From Morella rubra (lineage: Eukaryota > Streptophyta > Magnoliopsida > Fagales > Myricaceae): a stretch of 64,000 nt of DNA. Shown here one piece after another: positions 1-13,300 of the stretch. How positions within the stretch are numbered: position 1 is the first letter of the stretch; the number at the start of each line of letters is the position of its first letter. Location: NCBI GenBank assembly GCA_003952965.2, contig CM025856.1, positions 20,039,566 through 20,103,565 of the forward strand, in the 5' to 3' direction. Under the pieces are notes generated by a model. That model did not search any database. It was not told the DNA's origin and saw nothing but the letters and a program-made list of their open reading frames with translations. The translations under genes were made by a program, and so were the position numbers.

Positions 1-185
1 ACATATCTTCAATTACAAAAAGAATATAGGAGTATTGCATACTAACCCTACATAATCCGATGCTTGACCACTTGACCGCTTGACATAAGTATGAGCACGT
101 TATCATTACTAAGACTACCGTGTAACAAAACACAAAAAAGATTGACTAAGTAGCTTCAAGCTCAAGATTTCTCATGTTTCCTTTC
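1..185. other. 3' flank of CHMP7-like gene
   Basis: Short AT-rich stretch downstream of the stop codon of the minus-strand CHMP7-like gene. It probably holds its 3' UTR. No other coding signal is seen. Confidence 0.5.
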
Positions 186-2600
186 TCAAGCTAGCACAGG
201 ATTCTTGACTGCTGATTTCCTGGTTGAATTACCCGAAAGCTTGAGATTTGTTAAAGCATCACTCAAAGCTTCAGCAGACTCTGATGCCTCTGCTTGTACT
301 GCTACACTATCAATCCTAGTTTTGGAAATTTGAGCTTGAAGATTTTCACTTTCGACTTCCAACTCCAAGTTCTTTAATTCTTCTTCAATATCTTCATCTT
401 CAACATCAATTTGGAGTGGAGTTGACTCTGCAACAGCCACAGAAACCTTATTAGACAGAGGATCCAACAGAATTGCCTAGATAACAATGTGTTAAACCCA
501 GAGAGAAAGAGGAGAGGGGAGAGAAAGTACCAAGAGCTTTTTCAACTTGCTTTTGCGACTCAATGCTTTCCTCAAGTTCTTGTAAACAAAATTCAACTTC
601 CTCTACACTGATCTTATTTTCCTTTATTGCTTGAGCTCCAATTTGGATGGCTTCTGAGACCTGCCAGCAGGAGACAACTCAAGATTTACGGCAGTTTAAA
701 ACTTCATGAGATGGCTCTGTCTTTGGACAGAACCTAACTTATCAGGTTCACACAGTAAGAAAACTACTGAAACTATGAGAGCCTCGTTAGTTCTTGCATG
801 GCCAAAGCTCATTTCTGTTCTACTTATACCATTAAAAAAAATTTCAGCCTAGAATTTTTTTTTTTACCTTTTTCGTTGATTCTGCATTTGCAATAAGACT
901 AAGGACTTCCTCCACCCTGTTCAAAAACATTGTACATTTGTCTCTACTCCCAGTGACTAGTTTTAACTCCCTTGCATATCGAAGTGCCATTTTCTTGTTT
1001 CCAGAACTCAAAGAAGCTAATGCTCGAGTTCCTTGACCTGCACAGAAAATGAATCTGAATTACATGACACAAGTCAACGAAACCCTCTTCCTTGACCAAG
1101 AAGGGGCACCTAAATTTTTCTAATTATTGGCACAATGTCAGGCAGCCAGGATGAATACAACAAATGATTGACTGACAGTGATCATATGACTATCTTAGGA
1201 AACTAGGGAACACATAAATTAATATTTGCTGGGAGTTAAATGCACGTTGACCCATTATCAATTTTTTCGACCATTACAAAGGTGTTTACCAGTATCATCT
1301 ATCTTAGGAAACTAGGGAACACATAAATTAATATTTGCTGGGAGTTAAATGCACGTTGACCCATTATCAATTTTTTCGACCATTACAAAGGTGTTTACCT
1401 ACATCTAACTAAGAGCAACTGTTGATTATAATGGCTCCGACCTAAAGCAAGAAATTTAAGTTCAGAGGTAGTTACACTTCACAACGTCGGTCAATCACTT
1501 TAAGTTGCTGCTGAAGTCTTTCTGATGTCGAAACTAAGTGCAGAACATCGTAATCCAAATTTGAGACGTTAGAAACTGGAACTGATGACAGTGAGACTTT
1601 TACACCCTGCAAAACTTCACAACATAATCACACATCCTGAGGCAAAAGCATCAAACCCTATAAGCTTTACCTCCAAATAACAACCTAAGAAAGAACTTAA
1701 ACATGATTTCACCAGATGCTCACTGAAAATTCAAAACAAAAGACCAACATGGATATGCTACTACCTCTATAAATTCCTTCCGGCGGACTGAGAGGTAGCG
1801 TGCTTTCCCGGTCTCTGACAGGTGAGACAACACCGCAGATGCTTCACCCGGACCTCCGCAAATGTCCTGAAACCTCCCCATGGTTACAATGCACGAACCC
1901 GTCCAGTGACTTTCACCCAGGTGTTTCACAACTTCAACAGCTCTTTCCTTAACAAACATGAAGAATTTAGCATTGATCCATGTATATCAGACTCCTAAAA
2001 TGTAGATATATATACGCAGCATATAGACTACCCACACCTTCAAGAGAGTGGTAAGTACGAGGTGGTCCTGTAACAGAGCTGGTAAGGATGGTGATGCGGG
2101 TCTGATAAGAATCAAGTTCCTTCTGACTTTGCTCAAGAGAAGTGACAGTGTGCCACTGGTTTTCGGGTCCAGGAGATCACCCACCCGTACAATTTCGCCT
2201 TCACTGTACATTTCTAACTGCACCGACCACCCAACGAACCAGCATTAAGCAAAACAAATTTTAAGGAATATCAACAGTTTATAAATAATAATAATAAAAA
2301 AGATAGAAAAAAACAAACATACAAATAGTGTGAGGTGCATAATCTCACCAAAACCTGGTCGAGGCATAAAGGGGTCAAGCCGCCGCGATTGAACCAATTA
2401 TTTTTTACTTCGAGAGGGCGGATGATGAGAAGGCGGAGATGGCGAGCGACGCTGAGAATCAGGTCCTTCCAGAACCGATATTTCGGTTCCCAGTCCGATC
2501 TCTGACCGCTAAATGCCTTGAACCGGGCCGTGGCCACCTCCTCATCGTCCCAATCGCCCACTTCCTCTCTTATGAATTCCCTCACCGTCCCCATCTCCAT
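186..2600 (-). CDS. CHMP7-like ESCRT-III (SNF7 family) protein
   Basis: Proposed coding exons (minus): 2600-2349, 2217-2038, 1947-1765, 1606-1478 (or 1476), 1037-868, 660-531, about 472-186. The start ATG at 2600 gives MEMGTVREF; a second ATG lies at 2594. The N-terminal half (DWDDEEVATARFKAFSGQ, later SGTLSLLLSK and SCIVTM) resembles plant CHMP7 N-termini. The C-terminal half is a charged SNF7-type helical region (LASLSSGNKKMALRYAREL, RVEEVL). It ends in an acidic MIM1-like tail (EDEDIEEELKNLELEV). CHMP7 proteins work in ESCRT-III membrane remodelling, at endosomes and at the nuclear envelope in animals. Oddities: the exon 4/5 junction (1476-1037) is out of frame unless one base near 1029 is removed. 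The exon 6/7 junction is also uncertain; a donor inside exon 6 at GTTGAA would keep frame, whereas the stronger donor at 530 would not. Intron 4 carries a perfect 101-bp duplication. It could be intact with small sequence errors, or a recent pseudogene. Confidence 0.8.
1190..1399. repeat. Perfect 101-bp direct duplication in CHMP7 intron 4
   Basis: Bases 1190-1290 recur at 1299-1399 without any mismatch seen by eye, separated by 8 bp (period 109). Both begin CTATCTTAGG and end GTGTTTACC. The repeat lies between exons 4 and 5 of the CHMP7-like gene and carries no splice signal of its own. Confidence 0.95.
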
Positions 2601-4079
2601 TTCCCTCTTCAGCCCGGTCACCCACGAATCGCTTCTGTGTTTCTTGCGATCCAAAAGAGGGAACTTCAGCTTTCTACAGATCGACGTCGTTCCTTTGTAC
2701 TCTTTATTAAGAGATTGGGCCTTTCGAACGGTTAAGGACGCCTCAAGAAATTGGGCTGCTTGCAACTGTCGAAGTCGTTAGCCCAAAATATTTTTGGTTC
2801 TTTCATATGTAATTTCAATTCAGAGCATTTCAGTTGGACTAGGCCCAATATGACATGGGCTTGATATACAGCTTTTTTTTTTTTTTGCTCTTTTCTCTCT
2901 CTCGGGGGTCCAATATGGATTCTTTATGGCGTCCATCTCTATGTCTCATGTTTATTTGGGTTGAAAATTTTGGGCCAAGCTGAGAGCTGGGCCCACAGAG
3001 AATAAAAGCTATATATTTGATTTTTTTGGGCTTGCATACCTCTTAAGTCTTTAGCCCCAAGTGATTTTTGTTTTTATTTTGAAGGAAAGGAGTTCTACGA
3101 AATACGTCAAATTGACCCAATGAATACGTAATCAAATTGGGATATTTTGATTGGTTCAATCCACGAGGATATATATGTACTTAACTCTTGACAGTTGACG
3201 TCACTGTCTGTAAGGAAATCGTTCGTGCCCCAGGTGAGATAAATGCCTAAGGCCTCTTAATTAGAACGGCTAAGGTTATATATTATATAGTAAAATTAAA
3301 ATTTTCTTATATTATAATAAAATTAAAATTTAGAGGAAGAAAAAGAAAGTTTAAAATTCTTTATATAAAGCTTAATGAAATGCCTATAAAATAAGAATAT
3401 CTAAAAATTATTTTATAAAATTTAAAATTTAAAATAAAAAACATTCTCTTTTCAAAATAATAGCACTGTTAAAGTTAATTTTCAAAATAATCATCATTCA
3501 CAATCAATTCTTGGCTCCTAAAACCTAGAACCACAACAGCCTATCACAGCTACTTTTATTGCTAATTAAATTATTAAACAATTAAATTCTATTTTATTGC
3601 TAATTAAGTTCTTAAACAATTAAATTCTAACATCATTTTTTTAAGCACACCAATATCTAATTACGTAATTTTTATGACTTGCTGAGGCCCCAAAAATATT
3701 GAGCCGTCGTGTATGCAATGCCTCCAGTAGGCACCCATGTTAACTACGCCTATGTTCACTAAACAAAATTTTTAATCTCTAAAATTTTATTATTATTATA
3801 AAAATTTCTTTCTCCTTACTTTTTCATTAACTCTCGTCACTTTTTTTTTTTCACTTTTTTACTATCTTTTATAAACTTTTTCACTCTTTCTCCTCACTTT
3901 TTCACTAACTTCCATACTTAAAATTTTAATCACCCCAAAATTTTATCACTCAAGCCTTGTACTCTTTCAGTTTCAATTTAGAAAAAAAAAAAAAAGTACT
4001 CTTTCAGTTTCAGTGTCACGACTCACGAGCTTCATTTTACATGTTCTAACTCAACTTTTTTCTCTTCTTACAATATATA
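2601..4079. other. AT-rich spacer upstream of CHMP7-like gene
   Basis: No convincing gene. The first 200 bp should hold the promoter and 5' UTR of the minus-strand CHMP7-like gene. Between about 3222 and 3735 is a possible decayed transposon: the left edge (GTGCC then ACGGCT) and the reverse complement of the right edge (GTGCC then ACGGCT) share short motifs around an AT-rich core. From 3750 to 3960 there are repeated AAAATTTTA and CACTTTTTC motifs of the kind seen in short MITE-like elements. Confidence 0.4.
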
Positions 4080-4330
4080 TGCAGGCCGGCCGCATGCAAA
4101 CTCTCGTTTTAGGCCAATTGTTATTGGGCCAATAGCACTAGCTTTTTTGCCGACTAATTCGCCTCGCGGTCTACCCGCTTGTGTTCGTCTTTGGTCTTGC
4201 GCGCTGATTTCGTTTAGGCGTATTTTGCCTACGCCATGAACGTCTTTCCATTGATAGCCAGACACGACAACGTACGGCCTTCATCACGGCCTAGCTGGTG
4301 CTAATTGCATGCGACAGAGCTTGCCCTGCC
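4080..4330. other. CpG-rich island without recognised gene
   Basis: This 250-bp stretch has many CpG and GGCC/GCGC motifs and contrasts sharply with the AT-rich surroundings. The minus strand has an open frame of 65 codons (4068-4265) that matches no family I know. It may be a fragment of an old gene or element. Confidence 0.35.
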
Positions 4331-7300
4331 GCTAATTTAACGTATCTTTATTCGCACAGAAACATTGAGACGGGCGTCAATTAAGAAATGCAACGGAAAT
4401 GATCAGCCCCTGCAATTACTGCAAGTTTCAGTACTGAACTCTGTTTACCAAATGGCATGCGTAATAGTTCAATATTAGCGTTGCTTTCAAGCTCCAAACC
4501 CTTGATAGAATAAGCCTTTTCACATAGCCATGTGCCCAAACTATGATTAAAACATGTTATTCGAGAATTCCGTTGATTGGGATATGCCGTTCATGGAAAG
4601 ATTAGCATTTTTGCAAGTAAAGTGAAGGAAGCCTGTCAAACATGATGGACAGTTTTCTTATATATTTTTGGGTGGTCCATTGGGGGGAGTCTGTCAAACT
4701 GGCCTATGGTTTACACAACGGGGAGTAGCTTCAAGATCCCTCTAGCTGAAATGACAGTTTTGATGGAAATCTATTAAGGAAGCTCTAATGGGCGTAGGAC
4801 ACACACTGTGGCAGAATCATGGGCTGATTAGACAAGGTGAGAACACAACCGAATCTCAAGAGTATGTGAAAGGAAATATAATTATTGTTCATTACGGGGT
4901 CTAATTGCTTTCCAAAAATGTGAAGTCAATGATGTAATCTGTGATGAAAGTTGACAATCATTTCCCTCTGGAAAGCAAAAGGTGGGGGTGGAGGGGGTGA
5001 AAAATTTCAAACTCCAGGGGGACAAGATGAGCATTTTAACTCGACAAGGCTTTCATAAACTTTGAAAAAGCTTTTTGATCATTGATGGGGTTAAAGGTAA
5101 TTAGCCCTTCTAGTAATGCCGTGTTCCTTCTTATTGAAGTCAACTTGCCACAATCATGATTTTTTTCCTGTCTCTTGAAATGTTTTAAGCTAATTAATTA
5201 ATTAATAATCAAAAGTTATAATATCCCTTGTGTCTGCTCTAAACTAAATCTGTTTATTCCATTCCTGGAGAGCAAAAGCAACACGCGAGTTTTTCCTAAA
5301 ATTGGCCTACGGATCTCTGTAACATTAACTGTTCACGATTTTCACGTGGTGGGTTTAGGATTTGAGCCAATATATACTTGATGTCTAATCGCAGACCTCT
5401 GTACCATCGTTTTCTCTTGATTTGCAGAAAGAGATTTTAGTTTAATTTTGTTTCTTCGAGTGCTGATGTGTTTTATTGTCTCAATTATGCTAGTTTCGAT
5501 ATAATCCTTTTATTACTTTCAATAGATTTCTTATATTATGGAAAAAAAAAAAAACAAAAAAAATACCCTTTTTCTTAAAAATTTACACTAACTGAACCAC
5601 CGTCTTTGAAAAGTGACTAACTCGGAAGATATGAACACTTGTAATTATAACAAAAGATCAGTTGCTTTGCTAATTATGATGGCAAATAGTAGTAGGGTTG
5701 ATCTGGAGGCTTTTAATTTACTCGGTGGTAATTAATACTTTGAAATAATAACAGCACCCAATCAGATTCTTTGAATATTAATTAGCCAAAGTTAAGGGTA
5801 TGATTCGATTAGTTATAGTTTTTAAGGAAAGGGTAAGCAAAAATTGACATATGCATGTGCTCCTGTTATCTCTTTGGTTTTAGTTGGGACCTTGTTAAGT
5901 GGGATACATTAAGGGTCATCTCGAATAGACCCTTCTTAGTGCTAGTCCTATTAGCACTCCAAGGAACATGGTGTGCTTCCTAAAAAAAATAGTCGTGGGA
6001 CATGGGGATGTCGATCTTCAGCCGTTAACATCAAACTCGATATATCCTATCAGCATCTGCGAGAGATCGATGGAAGCTGTCCAGAAGCAGTGCCGAAATT
6101 ATTAGCAAATTTAATGAGAGCTTAGCACAATGGTCTAATCCCATTATCCCAAAGTGATGGTTGATCTTTCTTGTCAATTGGTTGTCATGCATCCTTTTTG
6201 GAAAGGGATGGATTAAAGAGAGATAATGAGGTGAGGCAGGCAGTGGCCTCTTCCTTGTTTCAAGGACATATCGATTATGCCACTTGAGATTTCAAACAAC
6301 CAGTTGATTAGAATCTTCACAAATCGTTATCTTTCTGAACTTGGTTCACTAATATCCCATCATCATCTCCTCATACGATATGACATCTATCTATCTGCAG
6401 ATTTCTTTTTCTTTTTTTTTCTCTCCTGCAAATTTTGATTTTCCCAACAAATCTGTTCTCTTTCTTTAAGTCTTTTCCCTGCACAACTCTGATTATGCCG
6501 AATGATTTTCAGTCTTATGTATTTTCAAAGAGAAATCGGACGGTCTAGATTTGCTCAGTCTAATTCTCCTCGATCGGGGCGTCGAGTACTGTTGGATCTA
6601 CTGAGTTTGTTGTGGGCGCAGTAGTGCCTTAAAATGGCTAATTAAGGTATCAAATCAGTCGGCTAATTATGGGGACGAAACTCACTCGAAAACCCATGCA
6701 AAGGTGGGCCAGGGTCTTCTTAAAAGAATTAAGAAAGTGCATGCATCAACTAGAATACACCAGTAGATCATGACTACATCAGTATGTAAATTGAGTACTC
6801 TACGTTGTGAATATATACAAGCTGTGTGCTAATTGTATCAAACAAATTGGTCAAGTACCCTAACACTCTCTCTCTCTCTCTCTCTCTTGCAGTCAGAACT
6901 ATATATATATATATATTAATCCGACATGCATGAAATGGAAATACTGAAACAAGAGAATTATATGACATTAATTCGCGGCCAATTTATACATGCAATTTCG
7001 TTACCTTTTGAGAGGAGAATATTTAATAATACTTAATGGCAAGGCTTTAAAACTGACACAAAATGGATATTCAATCAGAACTTAAAACTTATTAACACAA
7101 TATTTAATTAATGGTAAGGCCTAAAATTTGACAATTCAGTTTGAAAAGATGATTGAAGATTTAGGATATAGAATCATGATTCAAAAGGTAATAGAATTCA
7201 CTTCTACAATTGTTTTAGTCAAGTATGCCTAAGCTGGCTCGGATTTCGGTTAAGAAAAAAAAAAAAAAAGTAAGATGCTCATATAAATATTTTTCCTTTA

Positions 7301-10300
7301 TTTTTCTCTTGAAGCATATGCAAAAGTAGATTATTAAGATATCATAGAATTTTATTAATCAAATGGTTCATGTTAGAACATACCATAGAGGTTAAATCTT
7401 CATAATTTGTGGTGTAGAAATGTTCGTTCTCAAAGAAAAACGAAAACCGAAAACTTTCCTAATGACGCTTGTGGTCCACCACGTTTGGCATCAACTCCAT
7501 GCATTTTGTGGTGCGGGTCCGAATATTTAAAAAAAAAAAAGCACTTAAACTTTTCACATAACACGTGTCAAACGGAGACCCACCAGCAAACTCATAGAGG
7601 CCGTTCTCCATCAATGGGTTCTGGGTCCCCATCATGTCCTTATAACTTGGGTGATGGCCATGATGATGTTGTAGCGCAATCAAGCAGAGTAAGCACTGTT
7701 TCGTCGCTACTGCAGAGAGGAGAAAGCTAGTGGGAGCCACCAAAGACCAAAGGTATTCATTCCCAGCCACCAACGGGAGGTCGACAGCGAATGCCGTATT
7801 GGGGAGAGTTTTTTTGGGGGGCAATCTCGTACTCTCGTGCAATCATAAATACCGTTACCGTTTCTCTCGTGGGGGCTTCGGGTACAGTTAGTCCAACAGC
7901 CCCATCTGTGGTTTTTAACATCGACGTTTTTTTCGCAACCGTTTTTAACATGGAGGGTTTCTAAATCAAAGTACATCGTTTTCAATTGTCTGCATGGCTT
8001 CTGAATTCAACGATTGCACTAGAATTAATTAATTACCAAAATTTTGAAAAATAAAAAAGTATACTTTACTTTCTTGAACTATAAAATATATTATAATTTA
8101 TTCCCAAAATTATTAAATTTGACATTATTTTTTTTTTTTTTTGGGTAAGTAACATACATATCATATTTCAAACTATTAATAAGTTAATATTTTACCCTTG
8201 GCTAAGATCTTACCATTACAGTCAATAAAAATTACACCACATAACATAATTTGATTGCGATTTGTTAAGTTTAGTATAGTTTATGGTGTAAATTGTAAAA
8301 ATATAGCAATTAGAACTTGAAAAATATAATTTTAATTTAATTTTATATTATATATAAGTAAAAAACACATATAATAGGGATATTCTTCCTGCATCAGTCA
8401 TGAGTGAATAGGGCTGTGCTTATAATTTCTTTAGTTTCTGTGTCAAAAGAATTCAAATCTAACCAATAAGATATTTTGGGTTGCTCCAAGTTCAGTACAT
8501 ATTTTACTAACTATTTTACACTAAATTTTTGGTTGACTCTGAAGCAAAAAAGTTTAACCTAGGAAACTCCACTTAAACAGATTATTATTATTATTATTAT
8601 TTGTATTAGAAGTCAAAAAGACTCGTCATTGCAACAGCTGTCACAAACTAATTTAAAAAGTAAAAACTATAAAGAATTCTCTGTCAGTAGATCAAGAGGC
8701 AGTAGAAAGTAGGAGACTTTGGCAAAGTCATAATTACAATAATGACAGACAAAGTGCAGTTATCAACGAAGGATATGTTATATTAACAGAACAAATGGCG
8801 ATAAAAGAGTGAGTGGAATCGGTTAAAAATCGGGGTTTGCCGACAATCACTGTTCCAATAATGTGTTGTTAAAAGCTGCAGCTACTTTTTCAGATGGCTC
8901 TAGCTACTGCTCTCGCTCTTGTAATCCCACAAATAAACTAAAGCTAGAAAATGAACTGTCACCCCCCCGCCCTCTTCTGCACTTTCTGGAAACCATTGCA
9001 GTCACTCGATTGTGTTCGGGGAAAGGAGGGTTTGTTCTTGAAGGGCGAGAAAAAAAAAAGTGACACTTTTGATCTTGTCCAGAACCTGTGGGTTCATCTC
9101 GATATTAATGCTTTGGAGGCCGGAGTTTATAATTAACTATAATTGTTGTACGTACCAAATGAGCCATGCATCGCGTCAGCACTTATTCATCATGGGGCCC
9201 CACGCATGGTCGACTGATTGATCTAAGTCCCAGTTAAAATTTAGACCATTCTTGAGGTTGGTCCTACATGAGCTGCCCAAAATGTCAAGGGGGATATTGA
9301 ATAGTACAGATTTGCTTTGCTTGTATTGTATGGCTCTCCCTGCTAGCTTTTCCTCAACTTTTCCCATACTTTTTATGGCGATGTCTTGGGAGTCTCCTGG
9401 TGTACGTAGTAGTACTAGACCTGCAGAATTTAACATTTTGTCTAGGACGGTGAATTTAAGTCTTGTTGTCACATTAGCACACTAATTGGTTTGAGTCTTT
9501 TGGGGCCTCACTTTGACTTGGGAGACAATTGAGATGATCTCCACTTTCATTTGCTTTCATATGATCCTTGTTTTTTGCGCCCGTAGGTCCTTAATTTAGA
9601 ACTGGTGATCTGCGTTTCGAGTCGAGACGGCCGGGAAGATGGTTTAGGATTATGGCATGAATGCTTATTTTTTTGACAGCTTAAAACTGTTAGAAAAATG
9701 TGTATTGGAAACACTTTAATTATCTTAGGCTTGAAATCTAAGAATTCCCATATTGTTGTTTGGTAACAAGCACAGATGTTAATTAATCACAGAAATTTTC
9801 GGACATCCCAAACACAGATTAGCTATTTGTCCAGTACTGAGGCAACTCCAGGAAATGACTTATACCCAGTTCTACCTACTGCTCCTGGAAACACAGGTTG
9901 CTTTATTTATTTCAGGTTGTACTCGCGGCCTCTAGTCATGTCCCTTGAATTGTTGCCCTATACTGGTTGACTCCCTTTGCGTTATTTGAGTACCTTTTCA
10001 GAGATGCATGCATGATAAGAAACCTGAAAGAAAGAGGTGAAAGAAAAATAGAAAGGGAATGGATTGGCGTCTTTGGTTGAGAAGATATTGTATTCGTCTG
10101 CCCTAGCAGCATGGACGAATTAGTACTGTTCCATTTTCCCCTATGCTAGCTTGCAATTGTACTTCCCTTTTTGTCATTACAGTCGATTCTCCATAGGGAC
10201 AAGATGATTAAGGGCATGGCCCTGTGGTGGGGTCTAACTGGACTAGAAACACAAATTCATAGAGCCCACCCCAGTACCCCAACCCTATATATCTATCATC

Positions 10301-13300
10301 TCATTTATGATACTTCATTTTATTTTGCCCCTTGTGGGGATAAGCATGAAAGTGGGCAGAGCTAGCTAAATCTCTGATGTGGTCTGATTTCAATAGGCTC
10401 AATCCCCATTGGCCATTAGTCCAGCTCAGCCACCTGAGGGGTCATACATATATATTATGCACCGAATACATAAATTTGAATCAGAACAGATCCGATGATC
10501 ATTAGCCAGCACACCCGTGCAAGCAGTGAACCAAGACAACCGAAAGTTCAGAGCCACACTTATATATGGTTGAGTCTTGATGTCATTCTCGACACCCCGG
10601 GCGGTAGGCCATGGCCTAATCTCTGAGTCAAAACTGCCCCCACTGCTCAAATATTCACTTGAAGTTTTCAAATAGATCGATCTGTGGTCTCTTGGGAACT
10701 CAGAGGCGGTTTGTTTCCTTTCCTTAAGTACGTACTCTCAAATAGGGGATGGTCTTGGTTCTTTTAGCAAAGCGCATGTCACTATAAATTTCGGACTCCC
10801 TCTACCCCAATGTATATTAATGTAGCATTTGCCAATACCTGTTTTGACAGCTCTAATTCCCCCACCGGCCTCTACCACCCATACTTGTTCTGCAATATTA
10901 TGGTCATCATTTATATGATCACGATTACAGCAACTTACAATTAGATATTCTGGAAGAAGATTAAATTCCATCCAATCGGGATTAGATGTGCTGAAATTTA
11001 ATCTTAGCCATTCATTTGGACTCATCTGAATTTAACCTGTCTGGATGGAATCATTTTCCTATTTTATTATGCAATATGATTATCATTTCTATGATCACGT
11101 TACAGCAACTCACAAGATATATGTCCTGGTTAACAAAATGAAATTCCATCTAACCACTTTCTAAAGAAACAAAACGCCAAGAAAATGATGATACTTTTGA
11201 TGATTTGTTCTATTAATAAATCATTTTTAGTTCTGGGTTTGAAGCGGGAGAACGTCTAAATGAGTTGCAATGGAACTGTACAAATCATTGCCAACCGGCA
11301 GAACAAACTTTAGGGTAGCATTAGCATTTGTTTAAACCAAACCATGTAGACAACAGTTGACTGGAGGAAACATCACATGTGCTTGCATATGATAAGCTCA
11401 CGGGAGTATATGATGAGGGTATGGAGATTATATTAACAAGTATCTCTTTTGGATGTTCTTATTGTTTAATAATTGGCAGTATTATATTTGGATGTGTGAA
11501 CTGGGACATTGCTATAAGGTCAAGAATGCCTCATCATGGTTCCACAAGGAGACAAACCATAATACGAAAACGAAAGATGTCTTCTTCTGATCTTTCTCCT
11601 TGGAGTTTCCTCGAAAGTGTTCGGGATATATATATATATATATATATATACTTTTTGATATTTAAGTTCTTATTATAAAAAAGAAACAAAGAAAACTCCG
11701 AGAGAAAGAGTTGAAGATGCTCTCCTTGGTTGGTCTGGTTGTCTGTATCTACAGTGCGCACGCCTTTCGTAGAATATTTGCCTTTCCATGAACCAAACAG
11801 TAGTACTGTCTTCTTTTCTTTCTGTTTTTCACAAAAGAAAAAGTTGTTTTTTTTTCGACAATAATGTAAGGAAAGAGTAGGGAATCTTTCCATGCTAGCT
11901 GAAGTTTTCATTAAAACAAATAAAAAAATTTCGTCTCAAGAACAAAAGGGATTAAATATTATATTGAAGATAAAATGTTCACACGCATAATACAGGTTGT
12001 CAGCTTGTAAAGGGATGAAGCCGCAGTCAATAGATATTTGTATAAGAAAGTCAACTTTACGTTATGCTTTTGTACTTCATCATGTGAATTGAAGAAACAA
12101 AAGAGTAGATCATCTTGAGGTTCAAAAAAAAAAAGGTGCAATATTGAAAAATAAATAGCTTTTAAAGTAGTTGAAAAAGTACTTAACCACTATACTTATT
12201 TTCTTCGTGGAAGTTATATATATATATATATATTAAGAACCTGTTTTCCTCCACGAACAGCCTTATATATCACTCAAAATTGTAAAATTTGACTCGAATT
12301 TCTTATTTTCTAAGCTGATTGAGACCAAAATTCTCATAGAAATTCAATGGTACACTTGTTTTACCATGGTTAATTCACCTTTTTTGTTTTTGTTTTGTAA
12401 ATTATTTTTTATACAAATTACTGATGGTTTTCTATGGGGAGGCTAATTAATTGACATTGAAACTTTGAAATGTGTCCAAAATTGGAATGAAAGATTTTGG
12501 ATGTAGCTGAAAATAATTAGTGAAAAAATTTGGACGAAAAAACCATCATTATGTAATAGGATAGTTGTGATTAGACAAGTCAATTGAAGTATTTGGCAGG
12601 AGGAAATGTGAATTAATGGATCAAGTGTCAAACTCATGACAAAGACTAGCTAGGAGAAGAAATATCGGTGATCTCAAGACAAAATTCAATGGCGTGCTTG
12701 AGCTTTCAGATAGGATTAAGACTCCTGCTAATATATATATATATATATATTGAATATTTAGGAAGAACATGATATATGATCAGGAGCATCAATTCATGGG
12801 AAGAGCTTGTGATAATATTTACGCAGCCACGCGCGTCTGAATCCACTGTGGGTTTCGTCGATCGAGTTACCAGTAGAATATTTGTTGGAAAAGGTTAAAA
12901 CAAGTTGCATTCGATATGATTGATCGGGAAGTCACCATATATATATATAGCATATATCTACGAAAATAACACTCAAGAGGGTAAATTCTAAGGGCAAGGA
13001 ATAAGAGCCTTAGCTACCACAATATACATATCTTGGACGTGGAGTTTTCATGAGGGGTCATTTCCCACAGCCTCATTATCTGTCGGTGGAGAAGTACACC
13101 TAATTAATACGTCGTTTATATATGTGTGTGTATATAATATATATATATATATATATACACAACCAGACAAACACATTCTACTGGGTTCCAGAGGTCCCAC
13201 ACCTAAATTATTACGTGTTTACGTGAATAAATATGACCAAACATCTCTCCTGCAGCACCATGGCTGGCTTCTATTCAAAGTTCAAACCCGGAGTCGGATC

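Noticed and set aside
7407-7985. Overlapping frames of 90-127 codons on both strands
   Set aside because: Several frames are open together, there are no conserved motifs, and no splice structure can be built.
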